Assembly: GCA_964389005.1 (NCBI GenBank)
Contig: CAYMCV010000115.1
Span: 1 to 8,053 of the forward strand
Direction: 5' to 3'
Length of the DNA stretch: 8,053 nt
DNA from: CAYMCV01 sp964389005
GTDB taxonomy: Bacteria > Bacillota > Clostridia > Lachnospirales > Lachnospiraceae
Shown piece by piece: positions 5,063 to 8,053 of this stretch. The translations under genes were made by a program, and so were the position numbers. The notes beneath the pieces were generated by a model. That model made no database searches. It was not told the origin of the DNA and saw nothing but the letters and a program-made list of their open reading frames with translations. Position 1 is the stretch's first letter, and every line of letters starts with the position of its first letter.

Positions 5063-6001
5063 ATGGCAAGCGTCAGTTTGACAAAAATCGTAGAGAAAAT
5101 GAAACTGGAATCTTTGACGCCCGATATCGATATCGAAGGAATCAAGATTCGTCAGCCGGATGTCAACCGACCGGCATTGCAAATGGCAGGCTTTTTTGAC
5201 CACTATGAGGCAACCAGATTGCAAGTAATCGGTTTTGTGGAATATAAGTACATGATGACTCTATCTGATGAACGTAAGCAGGAAATATACGCGAAACTTC
5301 TTAGTTATCCGATTCCCTGCATGGTTTTCTGTCGCGAGTTGATACCGGATGATTTGTTTTTATCCATTGCGAAGGAAAAAGGCGTTCCTCTTTTTATGAC
5401 CAAAAAAACCACATCTTCTTTTATGGCAGAAATTATCCGTTGGCTTAATGTCAAACTTGCTCCCTGCATTTCCGTACACGGCGTTTTGGTGGATATTTTC
5501 GGCGAAGGTGTTCTGATTACGGGTGAGAGCGGAATCGGTAAGAGCGAGGCAGCCCTCGAATTAATCAAGAGAGGCCACCGTCTTGTGACCGATGATGCGG
5601 TTGAGATTCGCAAAGTCAGTGATGATACGTTAATCGGCAGTGCGCCGGATATCACGAAGCATTTCATCGAACTGCGCGGAATCGGAATCGTGGATGTGAA
5701 GACATTGTTCGGTGTATCGAGTGTCAAAGACACGCAGACCATCGATCTTGTCATCAAACTTGAAGACTGGAACAAAGAGACCGAATATGACAGACTCGGT
5801 TTGGAAGAAGAATATACGGAGTATCTCGGGAATAAAATTGTGTGTCACAATATTCCCATTCGTCCGGGTCGTAATCTTGCCATTATTTGTGAATCGGCGG
5901 CAATCAATCATCGTCAGAAGAAGATGGGATACAATGCCGCACAGGAATTGTACAAACGTGTGCAGGAATCCCTTTCCAGAAAAAGAGAAGAAGACGAATA
6001 G
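5063..6001 (+). CDS. hprK: HPr(Ser) kinase/phosphorylase
   Basis: HprK phosphorylates HPr of the sugar phosphotransferase system on Ser46 using ATP or pyrophosphate, and reverses this by phosphorolysis. P-Ser-HPr is the co-repressor signal for CcpA-type carbon catabolite control. The ATG at 5063 is chosen because GGAGGT (5051-5056) precedes it, giving 312 residues, about the Bacillus length; a TTG at 5048 lies before that SD and is rejected. The N-terminal domain spans roughly residues 1-130. The kinase domain shows His139 in VHGVLVDI, the Walker A loop GESGIGKS (154-161), the DD pair in RLVTDDAVE, and the family signature ELRGIGIVDVKTLFG beginning at 203. It has its own sigma-A promoter and is followed 18 bases later by a glucokinase gene. 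The identity is secure. Confidence 0.97.
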   Translation: MASVSLTKIVEKMKLESLTPDIDIEGIKIRQPDVNRPALQMAGFFDHYEATRLQVIGFVEYKYMMTLSDERKQEIYAKLLSYPIPCMVFCRELIPDDLFLSIAKEKGVPLFMTKKTTSSFMAEIIRWLNVKLAPCISVHGVLVDIFGEGVLITGESGIGKSEAALELIKRGHRLVTDDAVEIRKVSDDTLIGSAPDITKHFIELRGIGIVDVKTLFGVSSVKDTQTIDLVIKLEDWNKETEYDRLGLEEEYTEYLGNKIVCHNIPIRPGRNLAIICESAAINHRQKKMGYNAAQELYKRVQESLSRKREEDE

Positions 6002-6019
6002 CGGAGGTTGAGAGCGAAT

Positions 6020-6955
6020 ATGAGTAAGTTTATTATCGGCGTGGATTTGGGTGGAACCACGGTGAAATTAGGTCTTTTTGACTTAAACGGGACAATTGTC
6101 GACAAATGGGAGATTCCCACAAGAACGGAGCATCAGGGTGAAAGAATCCTTCCGGATATTGCAGATTCGATTTTAAATCAAATATCAACCAAAAAAATAG
6201 ACAAAGAAACGGTACTCGGCATCGGAATCGGCGTTCCGGGACCGGTGGACAATCAAGGTGTGATTTACAAAGCTGCCAACTTGGGCTGGGGTGTATTCAA
6301 TGTGGCAGAGACGCTTGAAGGCCTGACGGGACTTCATGTCAAAGCAGGAAACGACGCCAATGTTGCGGCACTCGGCGAGATGTGGAAGGGCGGCGGCCAA
6401 GGCTATACGGATTTGGTTGCGGTTACACTCGGAACCGGTGTCGGCGGCGGAATCATTGTCGATGGTCGGGTGCTTGCGGGAGTCAGCGGCGCGGGCGGCG
6501 AAATCGGGCATATGCACGTGGAAGATGCGGAAACAGAAGTTTGCGGATGCGGTAAGAAGGGTTGCCTTGAGCAGTATACATCGGCGACAGGCATCGTACG
6601 ACTCGCAAAGCGAAGACTGGCGCTCGATGAGAAAGCAAGCAGTTTACGCGGGCGTGAAATCAGTGCCAAAACTGTTTTTGACGCAGTGAAAGCAGGCGAC
6701 GAAGTTGCAATCCAAGTTGCAAATCAGTTCGGTACATATCTTGGGAAAGGACTTGCGGCGGTGGCATGTGTTACGAACCCGGCGATTTTTGTCATTGGCG
6801 GCGGTGTCAGCAAGGCAGGACCGATTTTACTTACATTTATCGAAGAAAACTACAGAGAACATGTATTTCACGGCAGTCGCGATGCAAAATTTGCGCTGGC
6901 AACGTTGGGGAACGACGCAGGCATTTATGGCTCTGCCAAGATGATTTTAGGATAA
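6020..6955 (+). CDS. glcK: ROK-family glucokinase
   Basis: This is a 311-residue ROK-family sugar kinase, most likely ATP-dependent glucose phosphorylation in the cytoplasm. The nucleotide-binding motif DLGGTTVKLG begins at residue 9, Asp112 in GNDANVAALGE is the expected catalytic base, LGTGVGGG is the second phosphate loop, and GEIGHM (Glu161, His164) contacts sugar and zinc. CGCGKKGCLE (175-184) supplies the three zinc cysteines 175, 177 and 182, and the following SATGIVRLA resembles Bacillus GlcK. The ATG at 6020 follows GGAGGT (6003-6008) at a rather long 11-base spacing; an in-frame TTG at 6008 overlaps that SD and is unlikely. It sits 18 bases after hprK, fitting a shared transcript and a role in glucose sensing or use. 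Other hexoses as substrates cannot be excluded. Confidence 0.92.
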   Translation: MSKFIIGVDLGGTTVKLGLFDLNGTIVDKWEIPTRTEHQGERILPDIADSILNQISTKKIDKETVLGIGIGVPGPVDNQGVIYKAANLGWGVFNVAETLEGLTGLHVKAGNDANVAALGEMWKGGGQGYTDLVAVTLGTGVGGGIIVDGRVLAGVSGAGGEIGHMHVEDAETEVCGCGKKGCLEQYTSATGIVRLAKRRLALDEKASSLRGREISAKTVFDAVKAGDEVAIQVANQFGTYLGKGLAAVACVTNPAIFVIGGGVSKAGPILLTFIEENYREHVFHGSRDAKFALATLGNDAGIYGSAKMILG

Positions 6956-7000
6956 AAATGAATCAGAATCATTATAGAAAGATCGGCTCTAAAACGAATT

Positions 7001-7048
7001 CCCTTTTCATACAGTGTATCAATGCACCGTATGGGAAGGGGTTTGTTT
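7001..7048 (+). terminator. Hairpin with weak U-tract between glucokinase and murB
   Basis: CCCTTTTCATAC (7001-7012) pairs with GTATGGGAAGGG (7029-7040) as 12 pairs including two G-U, continued inward by 7014-7018/7023-7027 after a single mismatch. GTTTGTTT follows. It resembles an interrupted or partial terminator in the 112-base gap. No clear promoter for murB is seen downstream of it, so partial readthrough is plausible. It could instead be a processing or stabilising hairpin. Confidence 0.45.
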
Positions 7049-7067
7049 CACTGATATGAGGAGAAGA

Positions 7068-7979
7068 ATGAATTCGTATTTTTATGATTATGTCTCTAAG
7101 GTTATTCCGGAGGAGAATATTTTGAGGGAGGAACCGATGTCGAAGCACACGACGTTTCGTGTGGGCGGTCCGGCAGAGACGTTTCTGAAAGTTCAGACAA
7201 AGGAGCAACTCGCTTCGTTGTTGGTCTATTTACAAAAAGCGGATATACCTTATTTTGTTCTCGGAAACGGGAGCAATCTGTTGGTCAGCGATGAAGGTTA
7301 TCAAGGTGTTATCTTACAGGTTGATGCGGAAATGAGCAAGATTGAAGTCTTCGAAGACCGCATTGTCGCACAGGCGGGGGCTATGCTGTCGAAGGTGGCG
7401 CAGGAGGCGTATCATGCGGGACTGAAAGGTTTGGAGTTCGCGGCAGGCATTCCGGGCAGTGTCGGCGGCGCAGTGGTAATGAATGCAGGTGCGTATGGCG
7501 GCGAGATGAGTCAGGTTGCGAAGACGATACGCGTCATGGACCGCGAAGGGAATATCCTTACCATTGAGAATGCATATATGAAGTTCGGTTATCGAACCAG
7601 TATCATAAAAAACGCGGCGTTTGTAGTTGTAGAAGTCATATTCCAGTTGACGCACGGCGAGCCGACAGAAATTCAGGCCAAAATGCAGGAATTGATGCAA
7701 AGACGCAAAGAGAAGCAACCACTGGAATTTCCGAGTGCGGGAAGCACCTTCAAACGTCCGGAAGGTCATTACGCGGGACAGTTGATTACCGAGGCCGGCT
7801 TAAGCGGTTACACCGTGGGCGGGGCACAGGTTTCGATGAAGCACAACGGATTCATTATTAACCACGACAATGCGACCGCACAGGACATTATGACCTTGAT
7901 TCGGCATGTACAGGATGAAGTGGAACGTGTGCATGGTATTACACTGGAACCGGAAATCGTGTTTCTTGGTCATTTTTAG
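7068..7979 (+). CDS. murB: UDP-N-acetylenolpyruvoylglucosamine reductase
   Basis: MurB is an FAD enzyme that reduces UDP-GlcNAc-enolpyruvate with NADPH to UDP-MurNAc in cytoplasmic peptidoglycan precursor synthesis. I place the start at ATG 7068, giving 303 residues, the same as Bacillus subtilis MurB. GAGGAG (7058-7063) is close upstream, with a short four-base spacer. An ATG at 7056 and a GTG at 7014, the latter inside the hairpin, are less likely. Landmarks are MSKHTTFRVGGPAE (24-37), the FAD loop GNGSNLL (66-72), AAGIPGSVGGAVVMNAGAYGGE (125-146), Arg176 in FGYRTS, Ser226 in SAGSTFKRP (the expected proton donor), and Glu296 in LEPEIVFLG. Its length and pattern fit a type II MurB. It is followed after 21 bases by rapZ. 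Confidence 0.97.
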   Translation: MNSYFYDYVSKVIPEENILREEPMSKHTTFRVGGPAETFLKVQTKEQLASLLVYLQKADIPYFVLGNGSNLLVSDEGYQGVILQVDAEMSKIEVFEDRIVAQAGAMLSKVAQEAYHAGLKGLEFAAGIPGSVGGAVVMNAGAYGGEMSQVAKTIRVMDREGNILTIENAYMKFGYRTSIIKNAAFVVVEVIFQLTHGEPTEIQAKMQELMQRRKEKQPLEFPSAGSTFKRPEGHYAGQLITEAGLSGYTVGGAQVSMKHNGFIINHDNATAQDIMTLIRHVQDEVERVHGITLEPEIVFLGHF

Positions 7980-8000
7980 CCAAATGAAACGGAGGCAATT

Positions 8001-8053
8001 ATGAGATTTGTAGTTGTTACCGGCATGAGCGGTGCCGGCAAGCTGACCGCGCA
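8001..8053 (+). CDS. rapZ: RapZ/YvcJ-type P-loop nucleotide-binding protein, first 17 codons
   Basis: Only the N-terminus is in the window: MRFVVVTGMSGAGKLTA. The start ATG at 8001 follows GGAGG (7991-7995). The opening beta strand and GMSGAGK P-loop match the RapZ/YvcJ family, and the position directly after murB agrees with the common Gram-positive order murB, rapZ, whiA. Family members bind nucleotides and are linked to control of cell-envelope amino-sugar synthesis in Enterobacteria and to competence in Bacillus. The residue after the P-loop lysine is leucine rather than the usual serine or threonine; Thr is one position later. The identification rests on 17 residues plus context. Confidence 0.75.
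   Translation, partial: MRFVVVTGMSGAGKLTA

Overview
The window looks like chromosomal DNA from a low-to-mid GC, Gram-positive clostridial organism, most likely a Lachnospiraceae-type bacterium; this is an inference from gene content. The supporting evidence is a class 1B dihydroorotate dehydrogenase pair (PyrK plus PyrD), a Gram-positive HPr kinase/phosphorylase, a 303-residue MurB of Bacillus-like length, a SPOCS/LysM protein of the kind found in spore-forming Clostridia, strong AGGAGG-type ribosome binding sites throughout, and a sigma-28-like promoter suggesting motility. No rRNA, tRNA, CRISPR array, phage gene or intact transposase gene is visible.

Layout. Positions 1-549 are the 3' end of pyrC (dihydroorotase). 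Positions 550-948 are a 399-base non-coding stretch. It holds a 65-bp tandem repeat (2.6 copies, 551-720), then a long nested hairpin with perfect 15-bp terminal inverted repeats (730-871), then a CA-rich stretch with a third copy of the hairpin's end motif (913-929). pyrK (TTG start at 949) and pyrD (1722) follow, overlapping by four bases. Together pyrC, pyrK and pyrD perform steps 3 and 4 of de novo UMP synthesis. Convergent with pyrD, only three bases away, is a minus-strand gene for a protein with three SPOCS-like repeats and a C-terminal LysM domain (start 4181). Upstream of it on the minus strand is a gene for an unrecognised 198-residue protein (4883-4287). Between the two lies a 17-bp hairpin that is both terminator-like and contains the Shine-Dalgarno sequence of the second gene.

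A divergent intergenic region (4884-5062) carries a sigma-28-like promoter for the minus-strand 198-residue gene and a good sigma-A promoter for the plus-strand gene run: hprK, a ROK-family glucokinase, murB and the first 53 bases of rapZ. HprK and glucokinase link to carbon catabolite control and sugar entry into glycolysis, MurB makes UDP-MurNAc for peptidoglycan, and RapZ-type proteins are linked to cell-envelope precursor control.

The genes are mostly housekeeping. The least explained parts are the pyrC-pyrK spacer (tandem operator-like repeats plus a transposon-end-like or RNA-like rod hairpin), the unknown 198-residue protein with a motility-type promoter, and the SD-masking hairpin before the SPOCS/LysM gene.
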